Below the pieces are notes generated by a model that was not told the DNA's origin, searched no databases, and saw nothing but the letters and a program-made list of their open reading frames with translations. Below are positions 33,892-41,820 of a stretch of DNA of 64,000 nt, piece after piece (within the stretch, counting starts at the first letter, position 1; each line of letters begins with the position of its first letter). The stretch comes from Kribbella kalugense. Its GTDB lineage: Bacteria; Actinomycetota; Actinomycetes; Propionibacteriales; Kribbellaceae. Location of the stretch: NCBI RefSeq assembly GCF_004365875.1, contig NZ_SODF01000001.1:434001-498000 (forward strand). Reading direction: 5' to 3'. The position numbers and the translations under genes were made by a program.

Positions 33892-34530
33892 TCAGTACTT
33901 GACCTGGTAGATCTTCTCCTCGTAGATCGGGCCGTAGTACTCCTCGAGCGTCGCGAGGTCCTCGCCTTGGCGCTCCAGCGCCTGCGAGATCCGCGCCCGG
34001 CTCGGCACCGCGTCCGGCTCCCAGGTCTCCGGCTTCCACAGCTTCGAGCGCAGGAACGACTTCGAGCAGTGGTGGAAGATCTGTTCGATCTCGACCAGCA
34101 CGGCCAGCTGCGGACGGTTGCCCCGGACGATCATCTCGTCGAAGAACGGCGCTTCCTTGATGATCCGGGCCCGGCCGTTGATCCGGAGCGTGTCAGTGCG
34201 GCCGGGGATGAAGTAGATCAGCCCGACGTGCGGGTTGCTGATCAGGTTGGTGAATCCGTCGACCCGGCGGTTGCCGGCCCGGTCCGGGATCGCGATCGTC
34301 GACGGGTCCAGGACCTTGGTGAACCCGGCCGGGTCTCCCTTGGGCGAGACGTCGCAGGTGCCGTCGGCTCCGGAAGTGGCGATCAGGCAGAACGGCGACG
34401 CGCCGAGCCACTCGATGTCCAGGTCGTGGAGCTCCTTGCGCTCCTTGCTCGCAGCGGCTGCCAGTGGCGGCGGGACGAGCTCACGCAGCTCGTCGTACGT
34501 CGTGATCTCGACCAGTCCGGGAATCTCCAT
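33892..34530 (-). CDS. Pyridoxamine-5'-phosphate oxidase-family FMN protein
   Basis: 212 residues from ATG 34530, whose A is shared with the stop of the upstream MFS gene (TGATG), fixing the start. The split-barrel core is WLGASPFCLIATSGADGTCDVSPKGDPAGF, then LDPSTIAIPDRAGNRRVDGFTNLISNPHVGLIYFIPGRTDTLRINGRARI. This fits the DR2398-like subgroup of PPOX-fold proteins. True pyridoxine synthesis is unlikely; relatives bind FMN, F420 or haem. Translational coupling suggests a joint role with the MFS transporter. Confidence 0.85.
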   Translation of the reverse strand: MEIPGLVEITTYDELRELVPPPLAAAASKERKELHDLDIEWLGASPFCLIATSGADGTCDVSPKGDPAGFTKVLDPSTIAIPDRAGNRRVDGFTNLISNPHVGLIYFIPGRTDTLRINGRARIIKEAPFFDEMIVRGNRPQLAVLVEIEQIFHHCSKSFLRSKLWKPETWEPDAVPSRARISQALERQGEDLATLEEYYGPIYEEKIYQVKY

Positions 34531-35786
34531 CAGGCGGCGTTCTCCTCTACCAGCGACGGCGTGGCTTCCACGTCGACGGCCCTCGTCCGCGCAGCCCATC
34601 GTACGGCGGGACCAGCTGCGCAACTGGTCCCCAGGAAGAGGACGCCGACCAGGATCCAGCCGATCGGACCCCAGCCGAGGATGACCGTGGTGAGCAAGGC
34701 CGGACCGAGCATCCTGGCCACTGCGGGGCCGGTGCCGAAGAAGCCTTGGTACTGACCCTGCTTGTCGGCGGGTGCGAGTCCGAAGCTGATCTCCCAGGCG
34801 CCGGACGCGAGCTTCATCTCGCCGACCGTGAGCAGCGCGGCCGCGATTACCAGGACGAGCGCAGCGATCGCCGGGCTCAGGTTGGCGGCAGTTGTGGCGA
34901 ATACGGCGCAGGCGGCCAGCATCGCAATTCCGGCGTACCGGACGGAGCGGGTCGCGGTGCGGAGATCCTTGACCCGCTTGGCGATGTGGACCTGGAAGAA
35001 CGCGACGCCGAGCGTGTTGACGATCATCAGCGAGGCCACGGCCCAGCTCGGTGCGTTGGTCCGGGTGACGATCCAGAGCGGGCCGACCAGGCTGATCAGC
35101 GGCATGAAGAGCAGCATGATCGAGTTGATCAGCGCGAGTACGGCGTACGGGCGGTCATGCAGTACGGCGAGCCGCGGTTCACCCTTGCTGCGAACCGTTA
35201 CCGCGATCGATGGGACCCGACGGATCAGAGCGGCGGCGATCAGGAAGCTGAGTGCGTCGATGGCAAAGACGGTGAGGTACGCCGCTTTGGTGTCGAAGCG
35301 GAGCGCGATCCCGCCGAGCAGCGCGCCGACCGCGAGACCGGCGTTCACCGTGGACTGGAGGAAGGCCCGGATCCGGGTCCGCTCGGCCGGCTGTACGAGG
35401 CCCGCGAGGAGCGCCTGCCGGGCCGCGGTCAGTCCGGTCTGACTGCAGGCGTAGACGATTGCGGCAATCAGGAAGGCGGCGAAGCCTCGGACGAACAGGA
35501 ACGAACCGACCGCGGTCGCTGTGGTCAGCGCGAGTACGACCCCGACGCCCCTCGCGCCTCGACGGTCCGCGAGGTTGCCCAGCGGGACGCCGGCGAGGAA
35601 TCCGAGCAGCCAGGCGACCGTCAGCCCGAGCCCGACTTCGGCGGTCGAGAGGCCGACCACCCTGGTGAAGAACAATGCGGAGGTGACGACGAACGCGCCG
35701 TCGCCGACCGAGTTGGCCAACTGCGCCATCGCCAGGTCCCGCGGCGCTCCGGCCGGGGGAAGCATCTGTCCAAGTCTGCGGCTCAT
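34530..35786 (-). CDS. MFS transporter
   Basis: 418 residues with about twelve hydrophobic segments. The start MSRRLGQMLPPAGAPRDLAMAQLANSVGDGAFVVTSALFFTRVVGLS leads into motif A at GVPLGNLADRRGARG (about residues 68-83). It belongs to the broad actinobacterial MFS group related to MDR-type exporters (TSET/MefA-like). The stop overlaps the PPOX gene start (TGATG). Substrate unknown. Confidence 0.88.
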   Translation of the reverse strand: MSRRLGQMLPPAGAPRDLAMAQLANSVGDGAFVVTSALFFTRVVGLSTAEVGLGLTVAWLLGFLAGVPLGNLADRRGARGVGVVLALTTATAVGSFLFVRGFAAFLIAAIVYACSQTGLTAARQALLAGLVQPAERTRIRAFLQSTVNAGLAVGALLGGIALRFDTKAAYLTVFAIDALSFLIAAALIRRVPSIAVTVRSKGEPRLAVLHDRPYAVLALINSIMLLFMPLISLVGPLWIVTRTNAPSWAVASLMIVNTLGVAFFQVHIAKRVKDLRTATRSVRYAGIAMLAACAVFATTAANLSPAIAALVLVIAAALLTVGEMKLASGAWEISFGLAPADKQGQYQGFFGTGPAVARMLGPALLTTVILGWGPIGWILVGVLFLGTSCAAGPAVRWAARTRAVDVEATPSLVEENAA

Positions 35787-35905
35787 GACTTGAGCCTAGG
35801 ATCTCGGCGGCCCAGCGGGCAGGTCCATTCGCGGGGTTAGATGTTGGGCCACTTTGGTCTGTGGACAACTCGGATCCGGGGCCGGAACCGCTGCACTTTA
35901 TAGGC

Positions 35906-36352
35906 ATGAGCTTCGACAATCTGACTCCTGCCTGGACCGACCAACCACTGACCAACCCCGGCGTCGCGGCCGATGTCGTCGACCTCGTGCTGAGCCTCGG
36001 CGACCGCCAACGCGGCACGTTCGCCGTGGTGCTCTGCGACCCGGATGATCACTACCGAGCCACCGTACTGATCGACCTCCCGTCGGAGTTCGACCACCTC
36101 AGCCCCGTCGTGGACGCCGCAGAGGTCTGCACCACGGCCCTGAAACCGATCATCGCCGCCGTCGACACCGCACCCGACACCGGCGTCATCCTCGCCCTAG
36201 GCCGCCCGGGCCACGCCAACTTGCCCGACCTAGACGCCGAATGGACCAAGGCAGCCACCACCATCTGCACCACAGCCAACATCCGCCTCCTCGGCTTCTA
36301 CATAGCCACCAAGGAAGGCGTCCACCACCCCAACTCCCTAGCCGCAGCCTGA
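35906..36352 (+). CDS. Hypothetical protein
   Basis: 148 residues from ATG 35906; an in-frame start 15 codons upstream is possible. I do not recognise the family. The sequence looks like a small globular alpha/beta protein (VVDLVLSLGDRQRGTFAVVLCDPDDHYRATVLIDLP, then PIIAAVDTAPDTGVILALGRPG) without membrane segments or signal peptide. The helix-rich C-terminus ends ATKEGVHHPNSLAAA. A TTTATAG stretch lies immediately before the ATG with no ribosome-binding site, which would fit a leaderless transcript. It is convergent with the alkB-like gene 17 bp away. Confidence 0.65.
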   Translation: MSFDNLTPAWTDQPLTNPGVAADVVDLVLSLGDRQRGTFAVVLCDPDDHYRATVLIDLPSEFDHLSPVVDAAEVCTTALKPIIAAVDTAPDTGVILALGRPGHANLPDLDAEWTKAATTICTTANIRLLGFYIATKEGVHHPNSLAAA

Positions 36353-36369
36353 CCCCCGCGCCCCCGCGC

Positions 36370-37050
36370 TCAGCGGACGCCCTGGGGGCGGAACTGGATG
36401 CTGATTCGCGGGCCGATCCGGCCGGCAGCCTTGGGAATCGCGTGTTCCCAGGTGCGTTGACACGATCCACCCATCACGATGAGGTCCCCATGCCCCAGCG
36501 GATACCGAACAGTCGAACCCACCGGCCCACTAACCCCACTCCCGTGACCCGCCCCACCTGCGCCGCCCGATCCGCCGGGTCGTGGGCGGAGTGTCAGTAC
36601 GCGTGGTTCGCCGACGGACAGGATGGCGACCATCGTGTCCTCGTGGTTCCCTCGCCCGATCCGGTCGCCATGCCACGCGACGCTGTCCCGACCATCCCGG
36701 TAGAAACACAACCCCGCCGTACGGAACGGCTCACCCAGCTCCTCCGCATAATGCGCACTCAACGCATCCCGCGCCTCGTCCAGGATCGGCAACGGCAGGT
36801 CCACGTTCTCCCCGTAGAAGCAGAGCAGTCGCGGTACGTCGACCACCCGGTCGTACATCTGCCGCCGCTCAGCCTGCCACGGCACGTCGCGCGCCAGCCG
36901 CCCGTACACCTGATCGGCCCCGGTCAACCACCCCGGCAACACGTCGACCCAGGCTCCACGCCCCAGCTCGGTCCGCGCCAGCCCGTCCAAGGACCCCAGC
37001 TCCGGATCCTCGAAAGCATCCAGCAACGAGCCCTGAAGATCAGCACCCAT
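36370..37050 (-). CDS. alkB: AlkB-like alpha-ketoglutarate-dependent dioxygenase (alkylation repair)
   Basis: 226 residues. AlkB enzymes oxidatively remove alkyl groups from DNA/RNA bases using Fe(II) and 2-oxoglutarate. The iron ligands are visible as AWHGDR (His, Asp; about residues 125-130) and WEHAIPK (His, about 203), and the 2-oxoglutarate arginines as RISIQFR. The nucleotide-lid region CFYRDGRDSVAWH and RTWEHAIP match the AlkB-type (ALKBH2/3-like) group. A Gly/Ser-rich insert sits at about 155-180. A LexA-like box lies 21 bp upstream, implying SOS induction. Confidence 0.9.
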   Translation of the reverse strand: MGADLQGSLLDAFEDPELGSLDGLARTELGRGAWVDVLPGWLTGADQVYGRLARDVPWQAERRQMYDRVVDVPRLLCFYGENVDLPLPILDEARDALSAHYAEELGEPFRTAGLCFYRDGRDSVAWHGDRIGRGNHEDTMVAILSVGEPRVLTLRPRPGGSGGAGGAGHGSGVSGPVGSTVRYPLGHGDLIVMGGSCQRTWEHAIPKAAGRIGPRISIQFRPQGVR

Positions 37051-37070
37051 ACCCCCACCATACCCGAGAT

Positions 37071-37086
37071 TCGAACATACGTTCCC
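37071..37086. promoter_or_regulatory. LexA-like SOS box upstream of alkB
   Basis: TCGAAC-ATAC-GTTCCC matches the Gram-positive/actinobacterial LexA consensus CGAAC-N4-GTTCG at the CGAAC and GTTC cores. It lies 21 bp upstream of the alkB start on the minus strand and about 75 bp from the divergent M20 gene. Placement near the expected promoter supports function. Confidence 0.7.
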
Positions 37087-37161
37087 CTAGGTCTCCGTAA
37101 CGATGGTGAGGGCGAGGCCGGGGAGTACGGTGTAGGCGGAGTCGCACATGGGAGGTCGAGC

Positions 37162-38415
37162 ATGACTGGGGCTGTGCTGGGCGGGTTGGCGGCTTTGCGA
37201 GACGAGCTGGCCACGCTGTATCGCGACTTGCATCAGAATCCTGAGCTGTCGCTGCAGGAGACGCGTTCGGCCGGCGTGCTTGCGCAGTGTCTGCGTGCTG
37301 CCGGCTTTGACGAGGTCACGGAGCAGGTGGGTGTGACCGGCGTCGTGGGCGTGCTGCGCAACGGTCCCGGCCCGGTGGTCATGCTGCGTGCCGACTTCGA
37401 CGCTCTGCCAGTAGAGGAGAAGACCGGCCTCCCGTACGCGAGCACGGCTCGGGCTGTGGACCGCGACGGCGATGACGTTCCCGTGATGCACGCCTGCGGG
37501 CACGACATGCACGCCACCTGCCTGGTTGGCGCCGCGACTCTGCTGAAGCGGGCCTCAGACGAATGGCGTGGAACGCTGATGGTGGTGTTCCAGCCTGCCG
37601 AGGAGCTCGCGATCGGTGCACGCGAGATGATCGACGACGGACTGTTCGAGCGCTTCGGCAAACCAGAGATCGTCCTCGGTCAGCATGTCGCCCCACTGCC
37701 GGCCGGCTTCATCGGCTACGGCACCGGCCCGGTGATGGCGGCCGCCGACTCCCTCAACCTCACGCTGTACGGCCAGGGCGGGCACGGCTCCCGCCCCGAG
37801 TCGACGATCGACCCGGTCCTGATGGCGGCGAACGTCGTCACGCGCCTGCAGGGCATCGTCGCCCGCGAGGTGCCGCCGGCCGAGTCAGCCGTGGTCACCG
37901 TCGGCCGACTGCAGGCAGGATCGAAAGACAACATCATCCCGGACAAAGCCGAGCTCGGCATCAACGTCCGTACCTACACCCCGCAGGTCCGAGACCTTGT
38001 CCGCAACGCCATCGAGCGCATCGCTCGAGCTGAGTCCGCGGCCAGCGCCGCCGTGGCGGAGCCTGATCTCGACTGGTTCGCCAGCGTGCCCGCGCTGGTC
38101 AGTGAACCTGAGGCCACCAACATCACTATCGACGCTTTCAGCCGGCACTTCGGCGTGGAGCGGATCCAGCTGATGCCGCAGGTCAACGCCAGCGAGGACG
38201 TCGGCGTGTTCGGAGAGGCGGTGCAGGTCCCGACCGTGTTCTGGTTCTGGGGCGGCCTCGAGACCGAGCCCACCCTTGCCGCCTTCCGTGAGGGACGCAT
38301 AGATCAGCTTCCGGGCAACCACTCGCCGTACTTCGCCCCAGTCATCGAGCCGACCTTGACCACCGGCGTCGAAGCACTCGTCCTGGCCGCCCTGGCCTGG
38401 CTCGGCAAACCCTGA
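37162..38415 (+). CDS. M20-family amidohydrolase (hippurate hydrolase/N-acyl amino acid amidase-like)
   Basis: 417 residues from ATG 37162 with GGGAGGTCGAG just before; the long frame opening at 36241 is antisense to alkB. Zinc-peptidase motifs are intact: MLRADFDALPVEE (about residues 74-86), MHACGHDMHATCLVG (about 108-122), the catalytic glutamates in FQPAEELAIGA, and GQHVAPLPAG. The dimerisation domain begins near GQGGHGSRPESTIDP (about 205). The HACGHDMH pattern is that of AbgA/HipO-type amidases that cleave N-acyl amino acids, not classical exopeptidases. Confidence 0.93.
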   Translation: MTGAVLGGLAALRDELATLYRDLHQNPELSLQETRSAGVLAQCLRAAGFDEVTEQVGVTGVVGVLRNGPGPVVMLRADFDALPVEEKTGLPYASTARAVDRDGDDVPVMHACGHDMHATCLVGAATLLKRASDEWRGTLMVVFQPAEELAIGAREMIDDGLFERFGKPEIVLGQHVAPLPAGFIGYGTGPVMAAADSLNLTLYGQGGHGSRPESTIDPVLMAANVVTRLQGIVAREVPPAESAVVTVGRLQAGSKDNIIPDKAELGINVRTYTPQVRDLVRNAIERIARAESAASAAVAEPDLDWFASVPALVSEPEATNITIDAFSRHFGVERIQLMPQVNASEDVGVFGEAVQVPTVFWFWGGLETEPTLAAFREGRIDQLPGNHSPYFAPVIEPTLTTGVEALVLAALAWLGKP

Positions 38416-38416
38416 C

Positions 38417-39322
38417 TCATTGCGGAGCTGCGAGCGCCTCGCCGATGGCGTGCCGCGTGTAGGTCGTCAGCGCCGGGTTGGTGTCCTTTTGGTACGACCA
38501 CACGATCAGGGCCTGGGACAGTACGCGCCCGCGTCCGCGCAGCCACGTCGCGTCGTCCACGTCCAGCGCCGCACGGAACTCGTCGCGGACGTTCGCGGGC
38601 AGCAGGTACCACACCGGGAACAGGTCGCACGCCGGATCGCCGACACCGCAGGTCTCGAAGTCGAGCACCGCGGTCAGCCGGCCCTCCGCCGACACGAGCA
38701 GGTTGCTCGGCGTCAGGTCCGAGTGCACCCACACCTCGCGCCCGTCGTACGGCGCCGCGAGCGACTCCTCCCACGACGCCAGCGCCGCGCGAGTGTCGAT
38801 CAGGCCATCCAGCTCGCTGATCGCCTTCCGCGTCGGGGAGTCCATCGAGACCATCGAGGCGCGCGTACGGCGCTCGCCCGGATACGCCGGCGGCCGGTCT
38901 GGCAGGTCGATCCGCCGGAACGCGTCGACGAACGCCGCGAGGTCCGTCGCCAGCCCACGCGGATCAACCAGCGCGTAGGGGGAGGGGTGCGCACCGGCGA
39001 GCCAACGGTGGACGGACCACTCGCCCGGGAACGCGTCGGTGGGTGAGCCGATCGCCTCGACCGAAGGGATCGCCACAGGCAGGAACGGCGCGAGTGCCGC
39101 GAGTTTCGCCTGCTCCCGTCGGACTTCGTCGGTGATCGACGGCCGGAGCGGAAGCCGTACGGACAGGTCGGAACCGAGGCGGTAGATCGCGTTCACCAAT
39201 CCACCGGAGTCGACCGGCTCCAGCGGCAATGCGGCCCACTGCGGGAACTGCTCGGCCAGCAGCTCGCGGACGAGCGGCGTGTCGATGTCGGCCTGATCGG
39301 CGTGGACCTTGCGGGGACTCAC
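38417..39322 (-). CDS. Aminoglycoside phosphotransferase-family kinase
   Basis: 301 residues from GTG 39322 (MSPRKVHADQADID), the start seen in homologous proteins; a longer frame to 39382 exists. The kinase-like fold shows RLGSDLSVRLPLRPS (ATP-binding lysine replaced by Arg), the catalytic loop VWVHSDLTPSNLLV (His, Asp, Asn; about residues 196-209), and the metal-binding VLDFETCGVGDPACDL. Such proteins are widespread in soil actinobacteria and most phosphorylate unknown metabolites, so antibiotic resistance should not be assumed. It overlaps no gene but ends one base after the M20 stop, in convergent orientation. Confidence 0.85.
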   Translation of the reverse strand: MSPRKVHADQADIDTPLVRELLAEQFPQWAALPLEPVDSGGLVNAIYRLGSDLSVRLPLRPSITDEVRREQAKLAALAPFLPVAIPSVEAIGSPTDAFPGEWSVHRWLAGAHPSPYALVDPRGLATDLAAFVDAFRRIDLPDRPPAYPGERRTRASMVSMDSPTRKAISELDGLIDTRAALASWEESLAAPYDGREVWVHSDLTPSNLLVSAEGRLTAVLDFETCGVGDPACDLFPVWYLLPANVRDEFRAALDVDDATWLRGRGRVLSQALIVWSYQKDTNPALTTYTRHAIGEALAAPQ

Positions 39323-39423
39323 GAGCCATTCGAACGGTCGGATCCGTCCGCGGTCAACCCAGTTTCGCATCGAGTCGCTCAACAGCCGGGGAGTCGACGC
39401 ACGCTCGAGGCACCGACGTCGAG

Positions 39424-39838
39424 CTACGCGGGTTTCAGCGGTCCGGTGGGCTTGTAAGTGGTGAGGATGACGCCGGACGGGAACGGCGTCGCGCTGGTCA
39501 GTTCGAAGGTCTGCGCCGAGGTGCCTTCCGCGAACAGGCGTTTGCCGGTGCCCAGCAGGACCGGGTTGATGATCAGCAGGACTTCATCCGCCAGCCCGTG
39601 TTCGAGCAGCGTCGAGGTCAGCGTGGAGCTGCCCGAGAGGATGAGGTCGGGGCCGTCTTCTGCCTGGATGCGCCGAACGCGGGTCGACGAGGTATGGTCC
39701 AACGCCTTCGAACGGGCCCCAATCGAGACTTTCCGGATGGTGGGTGGCAACGAACTTCGTCGCCGCGTTGATCCGGTCCGCCATCGGGCTGCTCGGCATC
39801 TTCGGCCAGAAGCCCGACCAGAGATCGTAGGTGCGACA
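39424..39838 (-). pseudogene. Dihydrofolate-reductase-like (RibD C-terminal fold) pseudogene, truncated and frameshifted
   Basis: Two consecutive minus-strand frames together encode most of a DHFR/RibD-C family protein. The 5' half reads RTYDLWSGFWPKMPSSPMADRINAATKFVATHHPESLDWGPFEGVG (from about 39838). The reading then shifts frame near 39680 and continues RRIQAEDGPDLILSGSSTLTSTLLEHGLADEVLLIINPVLLGTGKRLF to the stop at 39424. About 60 N-terminal residues of the family, including the MRKL...LDG start, are missing upstream. Both defects indicate a decayed gene, although a sequencing error could account for the frameshift alone. The remaining C-terminal part is well conserved, so the decay looks recent. 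Confidence 0.75.
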
Positions 39839-39945
39839 GGCGTCACGAGATTCTGGTGATTCCCATGGAGCTGAGCGCCTGGTCGTAGTGCTGCGTTTAG
39901 GGTGTGGGCTTCGGCGGAGCCGCTGTTTGAGTCGGAGGTCGGGCA

Positions 39946-40335
39946 ATGACCAGTAAGTTCACTGAGCTGGCGATCGACTGTGCCGATCCGAGTGGGCTCG
40001 CCCGGTTCTGGTGCGCGGTACTCGGCTATGAGGTACAGGACGAGGAGGACGGGCTGGTGACGATCGGGTCGCCGTTGCTGCCCGAAGGTAGGGAGCGTCC
40101 TGGGCCGGTGCCGCCGACGTTGACGTTCGCGCGGGTGCCCGAGGGCAAGACGATCAAGAACCGGCTCCATCTCGACCTCAATGCGACCGACGGGGGACAG
40201 GACGAGGAGGTACGCCGCCTGCTCGACCTCGGTGCCCACCACGCCGACGTCGGCCAAACCGGCGAGGAGAGCTGGGTAACGCTTGCCGACCCGGAGGGCA
40301 ACGAGTTCTGCGTCCTAGCCGGCCAACACCCCTGA
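39946..40335 (+). CDS. VOC-family (glyoxalase/bleomycin resistance-like) protein
   Basis: 129 residues. The small two-repeat VOC fold is clear: ELAIDCADPSGLARFWCAVLGYEV at residues 7-30, NRLHLDLNATDGGQDEEVRRLLDLGA in the middle, and WVTLADPEGNEFCVL at the end. This single-domain type is very common in actinobacteria and its substrates are mostly unknown. It starts about 110 bp after the truncated end of the pseudogene, on the opposite strand, and precedes the amidohydrolase by 30 bp. Confidence 0.88.
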   Translation: MTSKFTELAIDCADPSGLARFWCAVLGYEVQDEEDGLVTIGSPLLPEGRERPGPVPPTLTFARVPEGKTIKNRLHLDLNATDGGQDEEVRRLLDLGAHHADVGQTGEESWVTLADPEGNEFCVLAGQHP

Positions 40336-40365
40336 CTGCGCCACCGATCAACGGTTGGAGAACGC

Positions 40366-41715
40366 ATGACCCGCATGCTGATCCGGAACGTCTCCGTGCT
40401 GGTAGTCCCCGAGCACGGCGACTGCCGAGTAGACCAGGCCCAAGACATCCACATCACCAACGACCAAATCACCGCAATAACCCCGACCGGCGTGGGGGAG
40501 GTGGGGGAGCGGGAGGTGATTGATGGGACTGGGTTGGTGGCGGTGGCTGGGTTGGTTAATTCGCATACGCATAGTCCGATGGTGATGATGCGGGGGGCGG
40601 CCGAGGATCTTTCGATTGAGGATTGGTTCAATCGGCGGATTTGGCCGATGGAGGTGAATCTGACGCCGGAGCGGGTGCGGGTCGGGGCGCGGTTGGCGTG
40701 TGCTGAGATGTTGCTGGCTGGGGTGACTACGTTCGTCGACCACTACTTTCACGCCGAGCAGATCGCGGCCGCTGCGATCGAGTCCGGGATCAGGGCTGAC
40801 CTCGCGCCCACGTTCTTCTCGTCCACCGGCCATTCCACCGCGGGGCAGGATGTGATCGGAGCGGCTTTCGACGTGACTCGTGAGTTGAGTCGGGTTCATC
40901 CGCGGATTAGCGCGAGCCTTGGGCCGCACGCGACGTACACAGTCACTGACGATGATCTGCGGCGTACGGCGGACTTCGCGCGGGACGAGGGGTTTCGGAT
41001 CCATCTGCATGCGGCCGAGACGGACGATCAGACTCAGGCGTCGCTCGATAGGCACGGCGTCACTCCGATCCAGGTGCTTGAGCGGACTGGCGTACTCGAT
41101 GCCGGCGCGCTGATCGCGCACGGGTGCGGCATCCGTGAGTCTGACCTCGCGATCCTCGAGCGGTATGCAGACCGCACGACAGTTGCCTCTTGCCCGAAGG
41201 TTTACCTCAAGCTTGCGATGGGCGAGGTCACTCCGATCAAGGGGCTCCGGTCGGCTGGCGTACGAGTCGGGATCGGCACTGACGGAGCCGCCGTGCACAA
41301 CACCCTCGACGTCTGGGAGGCGATTCGCATGGTCGCGCTGACCCAGAAGCAACGTGAGCATGACGCCGAGTGGATGACGCTGTCCGACACCCTTCGTCTA
41401 GCCACCCGAGGCAGCGCGGCAGCCGCTGGTCTCGCCGACAGCATCGGCGTCCTTGAGCCAGGCCGCCAAGCTGACATCGCGCTCGTCGATCTCAACGGTC
41501 CGCACAACCAGCCGCTGCACGATCCGCGGGCGGCCCTGGTGTACTCCGTGCGCGCCTCGGACGTGGTCACCGTTCTTGTCGCCGGGCAGGTGGTCGTCCG
41601 CGACCGGCAGTTGCTGACCATGGATCGCGACGAGGTCGTCGCCGAAGCGCGCGAACTGGCCCACACCCTGGTCGATCTCTCCCAAGGCGGGGCCGTTCAG
41701 CACTACGCCCCCTGA
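40366..41715 (+). CDS. Amidohydrolase/deaminase (TRZ/ATZ family, MTA/SAH deaminase-like)
   Basis: 449 residues. A composite beta-domain (1-58) surrounds a metal-dependent TIM barrel: LVNSHTHSPMVMMRG (metal His pair, about residues 65-70), FRIHLHAAETDDQ (about 211), LIAHGCGI, and VGIGTDGAAVHNTLDVWEAIR (metal Asp, about 308). This set is that of methylthioadenosine/S-adenosylhomocysteine deaminase and chlorohydrolase-type enzymes. No purine pathway partner lies nearby, so the substrate is open. The stop codon lies in the first unit of a 20-bp tandem repeat. Confidence 0.9.
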   Translation: MTRMLIRNVSVLVVPEHGDCRVDQAQDIHITNDQITAITPTGVGEVGEREVIDGTGLVAVAGLVNSHTHSPMVMMRGAAEDLSIEDWFNRRIWPMEVNLTPERVRVGARLACAEMLLAGVTTFVDHYFHAEQIAAAAIESGIRADLAPTFFSSTGHSTAGQDVIGAAFDVTRELSRVHPRISASLGPHATYTVTDDDLRRTADFARDEGFRIHLHAAETDDQTQASLDRHGVTPIQVLERTGVLDAGALIAHGCGIRESDLAILERYADRTTVASCPKVYLKLAMGEVTPIKGLRSAGVRVGIGTDGAAVHNTLDVWEAIRMVALTQKQREHDAEWMTLSDTLRLATRGSAAAAGLADSIGVLEPGRQADIALVDLNGPHNQPLHDPRAALVYSVRASDVVTVLVAGQVVVRDRQLLTMDRDEVVAEARELAHTLVDLSQGGAVQHYAP

Positions 41716-41820
41716 CTCAGCACCACGAGCCGCAACTCAGCACCACGGGCCGCGACTCAGCACTACGCGCCCTGACTCGGCACGACGGGCCGTGATTCAG
41801 CGCGCCGAGCCGTGGGTCAG
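41701..41820. repeat. Six tandem 20-bp repeats bridging two convergent genes
   Basis: Six head-to-tail units of exactly 20 bp, each of the form CAC.ACG.GCC..GACTCAG, run from 41701 to 41820. The first unit includes the last codons and stop of the amidohydrolase; the last ends one base past the stop of the convergent SGNH gene. Units 1-5 differ from one another at only a few positions and unit 6 is the most diverged. Purpose unknown; see findings. Confidence 0.85.

Noticed and set aside
36241..37161. N-terminal extension of the M20 amidohydrolase
   Set aside because: This part is antisense to the AlkB-like gene, while the ATG at 37162 has a strong ribosome-binding site and begins at the family N-terminus.
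41701..41820. CRISPR array at the tandem repeats
   Set aside because: Units are contiguous 20-bp repeats without spacers and no cas gene is nearby.
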